This document shows positions 43,618-54,035 of a stretch of DNA of 64,000 nucleotides, piece by piece. The notes beneath the pieces were generated by a model that made no database searches, was not told the DNA's origin, and was given only the letters and a program-made list of their open reading frames with translations. This DNA comes from DATBQN01 sp963799925 (GTDB lineage: Bacteria > Acidobacteriota > Thermoanaerobaculia > Multivoradales > UBA5704). Every line of letters begins with the position of its first letter. Positions within the stretch are counted from its first letter, which is position 1. The stretch spans positions 682,001 through 746,000 of the forward strand of contig CAWCYZ010000001.1 of assembly GCA_963799925.1 (NCBI GenBank). The letters are read 5' to 3'. Both the position numbers and the translations under genes were made by a program.

Positions 43618-44256
43618 ATGACCTTCGCGCGTGAAGGCTGGCCGTTCGTCCTGCCCTTCGTCGCCGTCGCCGCGCTGCTCCTCTGGCTGGGGCATCCGGT
43701 CTGGTCGGGGACGGCGCTCGTCGTCGGCTTTCTCGTCCTCCTCTTCTTCCGCAACCCGCACCGCTCCTTCGCCGGCGAGGCCGGCACCGTGCTCGCCGCC
43801 GCCGACGGCCTGGTGACCGGCGTCGACGAGGTCGAGGACGCGGGCGTCGGGCCGGGGCGCCAACGCCGCATCGTCACCTTCCTCTCGGTGTTCGACATCC
43901 ACGTGCAGCGCGTGCCGGTGGCCGGCGAGGTGATCGCCTCGACCTACCGCGCCGGCCGCAAGGTCGCCGCGTTCAAGCGCGAGGCCGGCGAGGTCAACGA
44001 GCAGCACCTGACCGTCATCCGGCGCCCCAACGGCGACCTCGTGGGCGTGCGCCAGATCGCCGGCCTGCTGGCGCGGCGGGTGGTCTGCTATCTGAAGGAG
44101 GGAGACCAGGTGCATCGCGGCCAGGCGATGGGGCTGATCAAGTTCGGCTCGCGCGTCGACCTGGTGCTGCCGGCGAGCTACCGCGTGCTGGTCGCCCAGG
44201 GCGACCGGCTGAAGAACGGCGCGACGGCGGTCGCCGTCCCCGAGGAGCTGCCGTGA
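43618..44256 (+). CDS. psd: Phosphatidylserine decarboxylase, short (Psd-like)
   Basis: This 212-residue enzyme has two N-terminal membrane helices, then FFRNPHRSFAGEAGTVLAAA, VTFLSVFDIHVQRVPVAGEV and, near residue 180, GLIKFGSRVDLVLP. The Gly-Ser in FGSR is the self-cleavage site that makes the pyruvoyl group. The length is that of the short archaetidylserine-type decarboxylases. It makes phosphatidylethanolamine from the product of the next gene. Its end overlaps the pssA start by four bases. Confidence 0.93.
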   Translation: MTFAREGWPFVLPFVAVAALLLWLGHPVWSGTALVVGFLVLLFFRNPHRSFAGEAGTVLAAADGLVTGVDEVEDAGVGPGRQRRIVTFLSVFDIHVQRVPVAGEVIASTYRAGRKVAAFKREAGEVNEQHLTVIRRPNGDLVGVRQIAGLLARRVVCYLKEGDQVHRGQAMGLIKFGSRVDLVLPASYRVLVAQGDRLKNGATAVAVPEELP

Positions 44257-45074
44257 ACCCGGCGCGCGAGATGGGCCGGCGGGTGCGGCGCGGCGCCTAC
44301 ATCCTCCCCAGCCTGTTCACCGTCGGCAACATCCTCCTGGGCTTCTACGCCATCGTCCTCGGCCTGCGCTCGGCCGGCATCGTCTCTCACGATCCCGCCC
44401 TCGGCGAGCCGCGCTCGGGCTTCGACAAGGCGGCGCTGGCGATCCTCGGCGCCGCGATCCTCGACGCCCTGGACGGCCGGATCGCCCGGCTGACCGGCAC
44501 CGAGAGCGAGTTCGGCAAGGAGTACGACTCGCTCGCCGACGTCTTCACCTTCGGCGCCGCGCCGGCCCTCCTCGCCTATCTCTGGGGGCTCTACGAGTGG
44601 GGGCGGCCGGGATGGCTGGTGCCGTTCTTCTATCTCGTCTGCACCGCCACCCGCCTCGCCCGCTTCAACGTCCAGACGCGGATCGTCGACTCGCGCTTCT
44701 TCGTCGGCCTGCCGGTGCCGGCGGCGGCGGGCGCGGTCTGCTCGATCCTCTTCTTCCAGCCCGACTCGCTCTTCGCTCCGGACTCGCCATGGAAGACCTG
44801 GGTGCAGCTCGGGGTGATGGTCTCGATGCTCTTGATCGGCGTCCTCATGGTCTCGACCTTCCGCTACGTGAGCTTCAAGAAGATCGACCTGCGCCGGCGC
44901 TGGAGCTACCGGGCCGCGGCGCCGATCGCGGCGGTGATCCTGGTGATCGCGTACAAGCCGCGCGCCACCTTCCTCGCCATCGCCGCGCTCTTCACGCTGT
45001 CCGGCCCGACGTCCTATCTGATCTCCCGTCTGCGCGGCCGGCGCCGCGCCGGAGCGCCCCCGGAGACCTCATGA
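44253..45074 (+). CDS. pssA: CDP-diacylglycerol-serine O-phosphatidyltransferase
   Basis: This 273-residue membrane protein has the CDP-alcohol phosphotransferase signature: DALDGRIARLTGTESEFGKE followed by YDSLAD, i.e. DG, AR, G, D and D at canonical spacings (about residues 72-97). Several helices follow. It forms phosphatidylserine from CDP-diacylglycerol and serine, which Psd then decarboxylates. ATGA-type overlaps on both sides make a tight operon. Confidence 0.93.
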   Translation: MNPAREMGRRVRRGAYILPSLFTVGNILLGFYAIVLGLRSAGIVSHDPALGEPRSGFDKAALAILGAAILDALDGRIARLTGTESEFGKEYDSLADVFTFGAAPALLAYLWGLYEWGRPGWLVPFFYLVCTATRLARFNVQTRIVDSRFFVGLPVPAAAGAVCSILFFQPDSLFAPDSPWKTWVQLGVMVSMLLIGVLMVSTFRYVSFKKIDLRRRWSYRAAAPIAAVILVIAYKPRATFLAIAALFTLSGPTSYLISRLRGRRRAGAPPETS

Positions 45075-46066
45075 GCACCCTCGCCATCGTCAACCCGTCG
45101 GACCTGGTCGGCAAGGAGCTCCGCGAGCAGCTCGAGCGCCGCTCGAGCCGATGGAGCGACATCCGTCTCCTCACCACGCGCGAGGAGGAGGAGAACGCGA
45201 TCACCGAGCTCGCCGGCGGCGCGGCGCTGGTCTCCCGGTTCGACGCCGAGGCCCTCGAGCGCGTCGACCTCGCCTTCTTCTGCGGCACCGCCGCCGAGAT
45301 CGCCGCGGCGCTCGCCGTGCTGCCCCCCGAGGTGACGGCCATCGCCATGGCGCCGCCGGCGGTCGCCGGCCGGCCGGCCGAGGGACGGCTCGCCGAGGCG
45401 CGGCCGGTCGTCGCCGGGGTGAACCTCGCGGCGGCCCGCTACGCCGCCAACGGCAGCGGGCGGATCCTGCTCTCGCCGCACCCGGCGGTCGTCCTCCTCG
45501 CCCACCTCCTCCATCCGCTCGCCGCGCTGGGGCTCGCGGAGGCGGTCGCGACCGTCGTCCAGCCCGCCTCGGTGCAGGGCGATCCGGGCCTCGACGAGCT
45601 CTTCGAGCAGACGCGGCAGATCGTCGCCATGACCCAGCGCCGTCCGACGCCGATCTTCGGCGCCCAGCTCGCCTTCAACCTGCTGCCGATCCCGTCGCCG
45701 GCGGGCGATCTCGCGCCGACCCTCGCCGCGGTCCTGGCGGAGCCGCCGGGCGAGCGCCCGCTCTCCTTCCAGCTCCTCCAGGGCGGCATCTTCCACTCGC
45801 TCTCGGCGAGCGTCTTCGTCCGCCTCGCCGGCTCCCCCGGCGGCAAGGAGGTGCGCCGGGCCCTCGCCGCGCACCCCGAGCTCGAGCTGGTGAAGAAACC
45901 GGCCCGCCTGGGGCCGATCGACTCCGCGGCGAGCGACAAGGTGCTCGTCGGCGCGGTCCAGGAGGACGCGGGGATCCCCGGCGGCTACTGGCTCTGGGCG
46001 GTGATGGACAACCTGACCCGCGGCGGGGCGCTCAACGCCATCGAGATCGCGGAAGCGGTGCTGTAG
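45071..46066 (+). CDS. Aspartate-semialdehyde dehydrogenase-like (USG-1 type), lacks catalytic Cys
   Basis: This 331-residue protein starts at an ATG overlapping the pssA stop. It opens LAIVNPSDLVGKELREQLER, an Asd-like nucleotide-binding start, and ends VMDNLTRGGALNAIEIAEAV, typical of Asd. Where Asd has its active-site cysteine (NPxC), this protein reads LLSPHPAVVLLAHLLHPLAA, so the nucleophile is missing. QPASVQGDPGLDELFEQT corresponds to the QxVSGxG region and is also altered. E. coli USG-1 is similar. It is probably not a semialdehyde dehydrogenase, and its role is unknown. Confidence 0.82.
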   Translation: MSTLAIVNPSDLVGKELREQLERRSSRWSDIRLLTTREEEENAITELAGGAALVSRFDAEALERVDLAFFCGTAAEIAAALAVLPPEVTAIAMAPPAVAGRPAEGRLAEARPVVAGVNLAAARYAANGSGRILLSPHPAVVLLAHLLHPLAALGLAEAVATVVQPASVQGDPGLDELFEQTRQIVAMTQRRPTPIFGAQLAFNLLPIPSPAGDLAPTLAAVLAEPPGERPLSFQLLQGGIFHSLSASVFVRLAGSPGGKEVRRALAAHPELELVKKPARLGPIDSAASDKVLVGAVQEDAGIPGGYWLWAVMDNLTRGGALNAIEIAEAVL

Positions 46067-46104
46067 GCATCGGGGGCCCGGGTCAGGGCCGGATCAGGGC
46101 CAAA

Positions 46105-46695
46105 TCAGGCGAGGCTCTCTTCGACCTCGCGCCAGAATTCGGTCAGTCCGAGACGGACCTCCGGCAGAACGGCGGACCGGTGCTCGTCGCCGGTGGGGAC
46201 GGACACCACGAAGCGGCCGTCCTCGTTCACCAGGAACTCGATCTGGCGTTCCTGCGGATCGACGATCCAGTATTCACGGACGCCGGACTGGGCGTAGAGG
46301 CTGAGCTTCTCGCCGCGGTCGCGGCGAGCCGTGCCGGGCGAGAGCACCTCGACGATCAGGTCGGGCGCGCCGTCGATCCGCTCTCCCACGAGATTCCGCC
46401 GAGCGGCCGATAGGTAGATCACGTCGGGCTGGACGACGGTGTGGTCCGCGAGCTCGACGTCGAGCGGCGCCAGGAAAGCCCGTGCGCCGGCGGGCCGGGC
46501 GAGCCGGGCGAGGTGCTGCCAAAGCAGCGCGACGACGGTCTGATGGTACGGCGAGGGGCTCGGGCTCAGGTAGAACCTCCCGCGGATGAGCTCGCACCGA
46601 GGCGCGTCCGGCAAGGCTGCGTAGTCGCGAAGCCGGTACGGCCCAAGACCGGCGGGAGACGCGAGCGGCGGCTCCGCGAGGAGGGCGACGGACAT
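46105..46695 (-). CDS. Uma2-family (DUF820) nuclease-like protein
   Basis: This 196-residue protein contains RCELIRGRFYLSPSPSPYHQ, VVQPDVIYLSAARR, APDLIVEVLSPGTARRDRGE and LYAQSGVREYWIVDPQERQI. These are the PD-(D/E)XK-like motifs of Uma2: an early Glu, PD, then a D/E-x-K-like EVLS region. Its function is not settled; it is a restriction-endonuclease-like fold with many copies in some phyla. A perfect TATAAT lies six bases before the ATG. A second family member is at 60155. Confidence 0.9.
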   Translation of the reverse strand: MSVALLAEPPLASPAGLGPYRLRDYAALPDAPRCELIRGRFYLSPSPSPYHQTVVALLWQHLARLARPAGARAFLAPLDVELADHTVVQPDVIYLSAARRNLVGERIDGAPDLIVEVLSPGTARRDRGEKLSLYAQSGVREYWIVDPQERQIEFLVNEDGRFVVSVPTGDEHRSAVLPEVRLGLTEFWREVEESLA

Positions 46696-46701
46696 AACCT
46701 G

Positions 46702-46707
46702 ATTATA
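46702..46707 (-). promoter_or_regulatory. Consensus -10 box of the Uma2 gene
   Basis: TATAAT on the minus strand, six bases before the ATG at 46695. This is the clearest of the leaderless-type promoters here. Confidence 0.55.
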
Positions 46708-46746
46708 GCGCCCGCGCGGAGCCCCTCGCGGCAGGCCCGTCAGCCG

Positions 46747-46847
46747 GGTAGTGGGTCCGTTGGGTCCGCTGCGGGCGGCCGCCTCAGGACCGCCCTCCCG
46801 AGCCCCCTTCCAGGCGGCCGTCCTCGGGACCCAACGGACCCGGTACC
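46747..46847. mobile_element. MITE-like inverted-repeat element with 8-bp target duplication (copy C)
   Basis: This 101-bp element, the same family as 32334-32435 but in the opposite orientation, has ends GGTA/TACC with the GGGTCCGTTGGGTCC core. Perfect direct repeats GTCAGCCG flank it at 46739-46746 and 46848-46855. The right repeat contains the stop codon of the adjacent membrane gene (TGA at 46851-46849), so the insertion sits one base past that stop and leaves the gene intact. Confidence 0.85.
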
Positions 46848-46848
46848 G

Positions 46849-49014
46849 TCAGCCGGCCGCCGAGCCCGCCCACCGCCGCTGGGCGAGCCACGAGGCGAGA
46901 TAGAAGGCGAGGGCGAGGAGGGCGAGGGCGCGGATCCCCACCGCCATCGTGGCGTACTCCGTCCACCCCCCGAGGACCGAGCCCAGGATGTTGACGCCGA
47001 TCGCCGGCCCGCTCGCCGCCGCGCGGCTGAAGGAACGGGAGAAGACGAGGCCGGCGAAGTAGATCGGCGCCAGGAGGAGGAGCGCATAGAGGAGCGCGAA
47101 GCCGGTCCCCCGCCCGAGGGCGGTCTCCGGCCCCACCAGGTAGCCGGCGAGGAGCGCCGCGGCGAGGGCGGCGTAGGCCGCCGGGTAGGGCAGCGGGCGC
47201 GCCAGCTCGACGGTCAGGTTGGCGGCGACGATCAGCACCAGCACGACGGCGATGGTCACCGCCGAAACCAGCCAGGTGGTGCCGAAGAGCAGGGCCAGCC
47301 GGTTGATCGCGTAGACCTCCATCAGCAGGAAGGCGGCGCCGAGGAAGAAGAGGTGGGCGTGATAGGCGCCGAACCGCTGGCGGGTGAGGCCGCCGGCGCG
47401 CAGCAGGCCGACCGAGCAGAGCGCGAGGAGCAGGACGACCACCAGGTAGGCGCGGGGGATCTCGCGCCGCGGCAGATAGAGGAACGGCCAGTCGTCGGTC
47501 GGCAGCGCCGACGCGCGCTCGGCGGCGGGGCCCGGCGGCGGCCGGGTGGGGTCGAGGACCTGGCAGGCGAAGGTGCTGCCGATGCCGGAGGAGAAGGCCC
47601 TGACCGGCGTGTCGCAGGTGGCGGCGAGCATGGCGGCGAAGCGGTCGCGGAACCAGTCGCGGAAGGTCGAGGCGGTGATCACGAGCGAGCCGCCCGGCCG
47701 CAGCAGGCGGCGCGCCGCGGCGAGGCTCTCGAGCGTAAAGACGTAGTTGTCGAGCCGCACGCTCGAGATGCCGAGCTGGGTATGCGAGTCGAGGAGGCCG
47801 AAGACCACCACGTCGTAGCTCGCCGGCGGCAGCCGGCGGAAGGCGCGGCGGGCGTCGTCGACGATCACCGCGACCCGCGGGTCGTCGTAGGGCCGCTCGG
47901 GGTGGTGGAGGCGGCCGAGGCGGACGATCGCGGGGTCGATGTCGACCGCGTCGACGTGCTTAGCCCCGGCGCGCAGAGCGGCGGCCACGTCGTTGCCGGT
48001 GCCGGCGCCGACGACGAGCACGCGGTCCTTCCGCGGCGCCAGGCGGAAGGCGGCGTCGTAGTGGGGAAAGGGATTCCTCCCCAGCCGCGCCAGCGCCGCC
48101 GGGCGGAGGTCCATCGCCACCTGATAGAAGACGTCGGAGATCTGCACCAGGTACGCCGGCGAGGGAGTGCCGGTGCCTCCCGGCCCGGCCGGGATGACGC
48201 GGCCGACCAGCTTCTGGTAGCGCGACCAGATCGTCTCGCCGCCGCCGGCGCCCTCGCCTCCCAGGCCGGACGGCGCGACCATCAGCACGCAGGCGGCGAC
48301 GAGGGCGAGCCCGGCGGCGGCGCGGGCGCGCCCCTCCATCCACCAGAGGAGCGGCAGGAGGCCGCAGGCGAACCAGATCCAGGGCGGCGTCTCGAGATAG
48401 GAGAGGGCGACGAAGGCGAGGATGCCGGCGAGGCTCCCCAGGAGGTTCGCCGTGTAGCCGGGCAGCCGGGGCACGCGCTCGAAGGCGTCGCCGAGGAGCC
48501 GCCCGAGGAGGGTGAAGAGGCCGGTCACCGCGGCGAAGGTCGCGACGCAGAAGAGGCCCATCGCGATCTGGCTCGCCCACTCCTGCCCGGGCCGCGGCCG
48601 GGCGGCGACCACGTCGCCCAGGATGTGCTCGCTGCTGCCGATCGCCGCCCAGCGGCCGAGGGCGCCGTCGACCGCCGCCGTGCCGTGGGCGAGGAAGGCG
48701 GCGAGCGGCAGCAGCCAGAGCAGGAAGAGGAGCGCCTGGCGCGCCCGGCCGCGGCCCTGGCAGCAGCCGAGCCCGAGGCCGAGGAAGGCGGCGACCAGCG
48801 GCACGTTCTTGTAGAAGGAGAAGACGCGGATCTGCGAATTGGCATAGCGGATCAGCATCACCTCGACGAAGAGCGCGACGAAGCTGGCGAGGAAGAGCGT
48901 CGCGTAGGGGCGCCGGGCGGCGCGCCCCGGCGCGTCCCCGGCGACGGCGGAGCCGGCGGTATCCGCGCCGGGCGCGAGACGGACCCCGGCCCCCGTCTTG
49001 AGGTGGCGTTCCAA
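46849..49014 (-). CDS. Membrane protein with spermidine-synthase-like methyltransferase fold
   Basis: This is a 721-residue protein. Residues 35-260 are membrane helices (YATLFLASFVALFVEVMLIR first). A central soluble domain has DRVLVVGAGTGNDVAAALRA, AKHVDAVDIDPAIVRLGRLH and SYDVVVFGLLDSHTQLGI, the Rossmann motifs of the spermidine-synthase fold. More helices follow to the end. Such fused membrane versions are common in bacteria but their substrate is unknown; aminopropyl transfer is not assured. The C-terminus (RRWAGSAAG) ends one base before the mobile element. Confidence 0.8.
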   Translation of the reverse strand: MERHLKTGAGVRLAPGADTAGSAVAGDAPGRAARRPYATLFLASFVALFVEVMLIRYANSQIRVFSFYKNVPLVAAFLGLGLGCCQGRGRARQALLFLLWLLPLAAFLAHGTAAVDGALGRWAAIGSSEHILGDVVAARPRPGQEWASQIAMGLFCVATFAAVTGLFTLLGRLLGDAFERVPRLPGYTANLLGSLAGILAFVALSYLETPPWIWFACGLLPLLWWMEGRARAAAGLALVAACVLMVAPSGLGGEGAGGGETIWSRYQKLVGRVIPAGPGGTGTPSPAYLVQISDVFYQVAMDLRPAALARLGRNPFPHYDAAFRLAPRKDRVLVVGAGTGNDVAAALRAGAKHVDAVDIDPAIVRLGRLHHPERPYDDPRVAVIVDDARRAFRRLPPASYDVVVFGLLDSHTQLGISSVRLDNYVFTLESLAAARRLLRPGGSLVITASTFRDWFRDRFAAMLAATCDTPVRAFSSGIGSTFACQVLDPTRPPPGPAAERASALPTDDWPFLYLPRREIPRAYLVVVLLLALCSVGLLRAGGLTRQRFGAYHAHLFFLGAAFLLMEVYAINRLALLFGTTWLVSAVTIAVVLVLIVAANLTVELARPLPYPAAYAALAAALLAGYLVGPETALGRGTGFALLYALLLLAPIYFAGLVFSRSFSRAAASGPAIGVNILGSVLGGWTEYATMAVGIRALALLALAFYLASWLAQRRWAGSAAG

Positions 49015-49066
49015 GATTTTCCGACGGCTCCCGTTTCAGGTGGCGCGCATCATAGCAGCCACGGCG

Positions 49067-49129
49067 GGCACCGGCTCCGTGGGGTCCGCTGCGGGCGGCC
49101 GCCCTCGGGACCCCACGGAGCCAGTATCC
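49067..49129. repeat. Short derivative of the inverted-repeat element (copy D)
   Basis: GGCTCCGTGGGGTCC (49073-49087) pairs exactly with GGACCCCACGGAGCC further right, around a GC-rich centre shared with the full elements (GCTGCGGGCGGCCGCC). No clear target duplication remains. It fills most of the 137-base gap upstream of the membrane gene. Confidence 0.65.
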
Positions 49130-49151
49130 GGCGGCGCGAGCCGATCGTGAG

Positions 49152-50632
49152 CTACCTGCGGGTGTCGAACCGCGGCCGCGGCACCCGCCGCAGGCACGAG
49201 GTGTCGAGCCCGGCGGCCGAGCCGCGCTCGACGAAAGCCGCGATCATCCCGTCGACGCAGGCGCCGCCGCCCGAGCCGTGGCCGCCGTACGGCACGACGA
49301 CGTGGAGCCCATGGGGCAGGCCCCGCATCACCCGCTCGCCGAACTCGGGCGGCGTCACCGGGTCGCGCTGGCCGGAGATGAGGAGCGCCGGGACCGCGGA
49401 GCGCAGCGGGGTGCGCAGGCCGGCCGGGATCGGAGCGCGCGGCCAGAGCGTGCAGGCGTGCTGCTGCACCCGCACGCGGTAGTCGCCGAGGAGGGTGCCG
49501 GCGGTCAGCCGGGCGACCTCGCGCGGGATCAGGAACGGGATGTCCTCGGCGCAGGTGACGGAGAGGAACATGCCCTGGGACAGGCCGCGGGCGAGCCGCC
49601 GGCGCTGCACGATCGCGGTCGTCGTCAACGGGCCGAGGTCGCCGCGGTAGGCGCGGTCGACCTCGCGCGGCAGCTCCCCCCGCCCGCGTCGTAGAGGGCG
49701 TAGCGGATCCCCTCCGCCATCAGGCCGCGCGCGGGCCGGACCGCGCTCCGCCGATGGGTCCGGGGATCGACGACGGCGACCTCGACGCCGCGATCGACGC
49801 GCGCCATCACCGCCTGGAGCTCCTCGCCGATCCGGGGATAGGCGGCATGACAGGCGGCATCGGCGGCGCACTCGGCGAAGAGGAGGTCGACGGCGCGCTG
49901 GCCGGCGTAGGCGTGATGGCTGGGCAGCGCCTCGTCGAGCGGCGCGACGCCGACGAGGACGGCGCTCCGCACGTGCTCGCCGTGGCGCTGCATGTAGACC
50001 TGCGCCGCCCGCGTGCCGTAGGACCCGCCGTCGAGGTCGATCCGGTCGTAGCCCAACCAGGCGCGCACGTCGTCCAAGTCGTCCATGGCGATCGGCGTCG
50101 TGTAGAGGGTCAGGTCGGCCACCCGCTCGAGGCGCGCGCGGCAGCGGCGGACGGCGTCGTCCGGGAACAGCTCGCCGGCGAGGCGCCGCACGTCGGTATC
50201 GCCGGGGCCGTAGAGATCGCACTGCAGGGGGTTCGAGCGGCCGGTGCCGCGCTGGTCGACGAGCACGACGTCGCGGTGGCGGCGGAGCGCCGCCGCCGGC
50301 TCGATCTGGTCCGCCGCCTCGTCGGCGATCCCTTCGCCGGGGCCGCCGCCGAGAAAGAAGACGGGATCCGGCGCGCGCTCGGGCCCCAGGGCTGGAAGGA
50401 TGACGATGTGGAGGCCGATCTTGCGGCCCTTCCTCGCGGCGCGGTCCTCCCAGACCGCATGGGTGGCGCAACGGACCGTCTCGCGGATGCCCGGCAGACT
50501 GCAGGGATGCGGCTTGACGTCGACGGCCGGCACCGGGCCGGGGGCGTCCTCCGCGAGGAGGGGAGCGAGGGGAGCGAGGGGAGCGAGGGCGAGCCAGGCG
50601 AGGAGAGGGGCAAAGGGGCGAAGCGCGGCCAT
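49152..50632 (-). CDS. Alpha/beta-hydrolase, TAP/proline-iminopeptidase-like, frameshifted
   Basis: A signal-like N-terminus (MAALRPFAPLLAWLALAPLA) starts at 50632, preceded by GGAGG. Then come DPVFFLGGGPGEGIADEAAD (oxyanion region), DVVLVDQRGTGRSNPLQCDL and LDGGSYGTRAAQVY with the nucleophile Ser in GGSYG. Near 49682, in a run of C, the frame changes; the rest reads GMFLSVTCAEDIPFLIP, PALLISGQRDPVTPPEFGER (Asp) and PYGGHGSGG (His). One base restores a protein of about 490 residues with a complete triad. It is probably an exported peptidase of family S33. A homopolymer assembly error is likely. Confidence 0.8.
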
Positions 50633-50690
50633 CGTGGTCCTCCGGATAGTCTGTACCCTATACGCGGATCGGTGACGACAGTTGCGGCGC

Positions 50691-51272
50691 CTACCTCCCC
50701 AGCCGCGCCAGCGCCTTGCCGGCGACGTCCTTCGCGGCGGCGAGGGCGTCCTTGCCGGGGCCCGGGTCGCTGGTGACGACGACGTCGACGCTCCCCTTCC
50801 GCGCGTGGAGCTGATGGATCGCCCCGCCGGCCCAGAACGCCCCGTCGCCCAAGCCGGGGACGTCGGTCACTCCGGAGGCGGCGAGCACCGAGCGCGTCGA
50901 GTCGAGCACGCCCTGCGCGCGCTCGGCGTCGGGCATCGGGCGCACCTCCAGGCGGAGGGTGCGCGAGGCGTCGTCCTCGAGGCCGTAGCCGCACTGGGAC
51001 GGATCGCCCGAGCTGTTGCGCGCGTCGTCGAGCACGCTCGTCATCTCGAGCTGGCCCACCGGCCCCCCCAGCGCCGCCTGGGCGTCGGCCGGGGTGAGCA
51101 GCTTGCAGGGATCGATCTTCCGCGCCGAGGCCCGCGAGCCCCGCGGCACCCCGCCGCCGGCGCGACCGCAGCCCACGATCCCGACGAGGCCGCCGAGGCC
51201 GCCGAGGCCAACAACGCCGGGGGTCAGCGCGAGCGACAGGACGAGCCAGCGGAAGCGACGGGACGAGCGCAT
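50691..51272 (-). CDS. Putative lipoprotein (DUF3558-like)
   Basis: This 193-residue protein has an N-terminal Arg-rich, hydrophobic leader ending GLVGIVGCGRAGG, a lipobox with Cys at about 35. The mature part has KIDPCKLLTPADAQAALGGP and DPSQCGYGLED, whose two cysteines may pair, resembling DUF3558-type lipoproteins. Function unknown. A TAGAAT box lies about 35 bases upstream of the start. Confidence 0.65.
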   Translation of the reverse strand: MRSSRRFRWLVLSLALTPGVVGLGGLGGLVGIVGCGRAGGGVPRGSRASARKIDPCKLLTPADAQAALGGPVGQLEMTSVLDDARNSSGDPSQCGYGLEDDASRTLRLEVRPMPDAERAQGVLDSTRSVLAASGVTDVPGLGDGAFWAGGAIHQLHARKGSVDVVVTSDPGPGKDALAAAKDVAGKALARLGR

Positions 51273-51352
51273 GCCTTCCCCTCGAGAGCGGTGGACGATG
51301 GATTCTATCGCCCGCCCGGGCGCGCGGAGCGCCGAGACCCGAGCGCCGGGGC

Positions 51353-52441
51353 TCAGCGGATCCGCCGGCGGCGGTTCCTGATGTAGTCGGCGAGGATGAA
51401 CTCGCCCAGGTTGTAGGGCGAGGCGAAGTAGGCGCGGCCGCGGTTGATCTGGGTGAGCTTCTCGACGAACTGGGTGAGCATCGGATCGGTCGCCAGCATG
51501 AAGGTCGTGATGACGACCTTCTGGCGCCGGCAGAGGTCGGCCTCTTCGAGCGTCAGGTTGACGATCCGCATGTCGAGGCCGAAGGGGTTCTTGTAGATGC
51601 GGCCGTTCTCGGTGATCGCCGAGGGCTTGCCGTCGGTCACCAGGAAGATCTGCTTGTTGGGCTGCTTCTGCCGCGCCAGCAGGCCGCGCGCCATCTGCAG
51701 CGCCTCGCGCGTGTTGGTGTGGAACGGCCCCGCCTGGATGTAGGGGATGTCGGAGAGCGCCACCCGCTCGGCGCGGTCGCCGAAGAGGATGACCCCCAGG
51801 TGGTCCTTGGGATACTTGGTGGTGATGAGCTCGGTGAGGGCCAGGGCCACCGTCTTCGCCGGGGTGATGCGGTCCTCGCCGTAGAGGATCATCGAGTGGC
51901 TGATGTCGATCGCGACGATCGTCGCGCAGGACGTCAGGTGCTCGGTCTCGTAGACCTCCAGGTCCTCCTCGGCGAGCTCGAGCTTCCCTTCGTTGCGGCG
52001 CATGGCGTTCTGCAGCGAGCGCGCCGGCTCGAGCAGGTGGAGGTCGTCGCCGAAGCGGTAGGCGCGGGTCTCCGGCAGCCGCTCCATCCCCTCGCCGGCG
52101 GAGTGGATCGGATGGTAGCCGGGGCCGGCCTTCGAGAGGCCGGCGAAGATCTCCTCGAAGGCGCTCTTGCGGATCTTCCGCTCGGCGCCGGTGGTGAGCG
52201 CCAGGCCCCCCTCGCCGTCGCGCTGCACGAGCTGCTGCTCTTCGAGAGTGGCGAAGAAGGCGTCGAGGTCCACCGCCTCCGAGAGGTAGCCCTCCTGCTG
52301 CAGGTAGCGCATCCAGCTCATCGCCTCCTCGACGTCGCCGCCGGAGGCCAGGACGAGCTGATTGAACAGGCGCAGCAGGTCGAGCCCGGCGAGGATCTCC
52401 TGGATGAGCCGGGGGTCGAGGTGGAAGTAATGGTGCCGCAT
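51353..52441 (-). CDS. VWA-domain protein partnered with a MoxR-type ATPase
   Basis: This 362-residue protein has a helical N-terminal half, then a von Willebrand A domain from about 170: TIVAIDISHSMILYGEDRIT has the MIDAS DxSxS. HLGVILFGDRAER and NKQIFLVTDGKPSAITENGR follow. It lies 70 bases downstream of the AAA+ ATPase gene. MoxR/VWA pairs act as chaperone-like systems that insert metals or remodel complexes; the client here is not evident. Confidence 0.85.
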   Translation of the reverse strand: MRHHYFHLDPRLIQEILAGLDLLRLFNQLVLASGGDVEEAMSWMRYLQQEGYLSEAVDLDAFFATLEEQQLVQRDGEGGLALTTGAERKIRKSAFEEIFAGLSKAGPGYHPIHSAGEGMERLPETRAYRFGDDLHLLEPARSLQNAMRRNEGKLELAEEDLEVYETEHLTSCATIVAIDISHSMILYGEDRITPAKTVALALTELITTKYPKDHLGVILFGDRAERVALSDIPYIQAGPFHTNTREALQMARGLLARQKQPNKQIFLVTDGKPSAITENGRIYKNPFGLDMRIVNLTLEEADLCRRQKVVITTFMLATDPMLTQFVEKLTQINRGRAYFASPYNLGEFILADYIRNRRRRIR

Positions 52442-52511
52442 GATGGTTCCAGAGCTTCTTCCGGTACGAGCCTTCCCCTGGCCAACGCCCAGGATCTCAG
52501 GCTCCCCTTCG

Positions 52512-54034
<1,523 letters not shown>

Positions 54035-54035
<1 letters not shown>

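Noticed and set aside
49062..49134. A target-site duplication at the short element D
   Set aside because: Only CGGCGG is shared on both sides, in GC-rich DNA where this is expected by chance.
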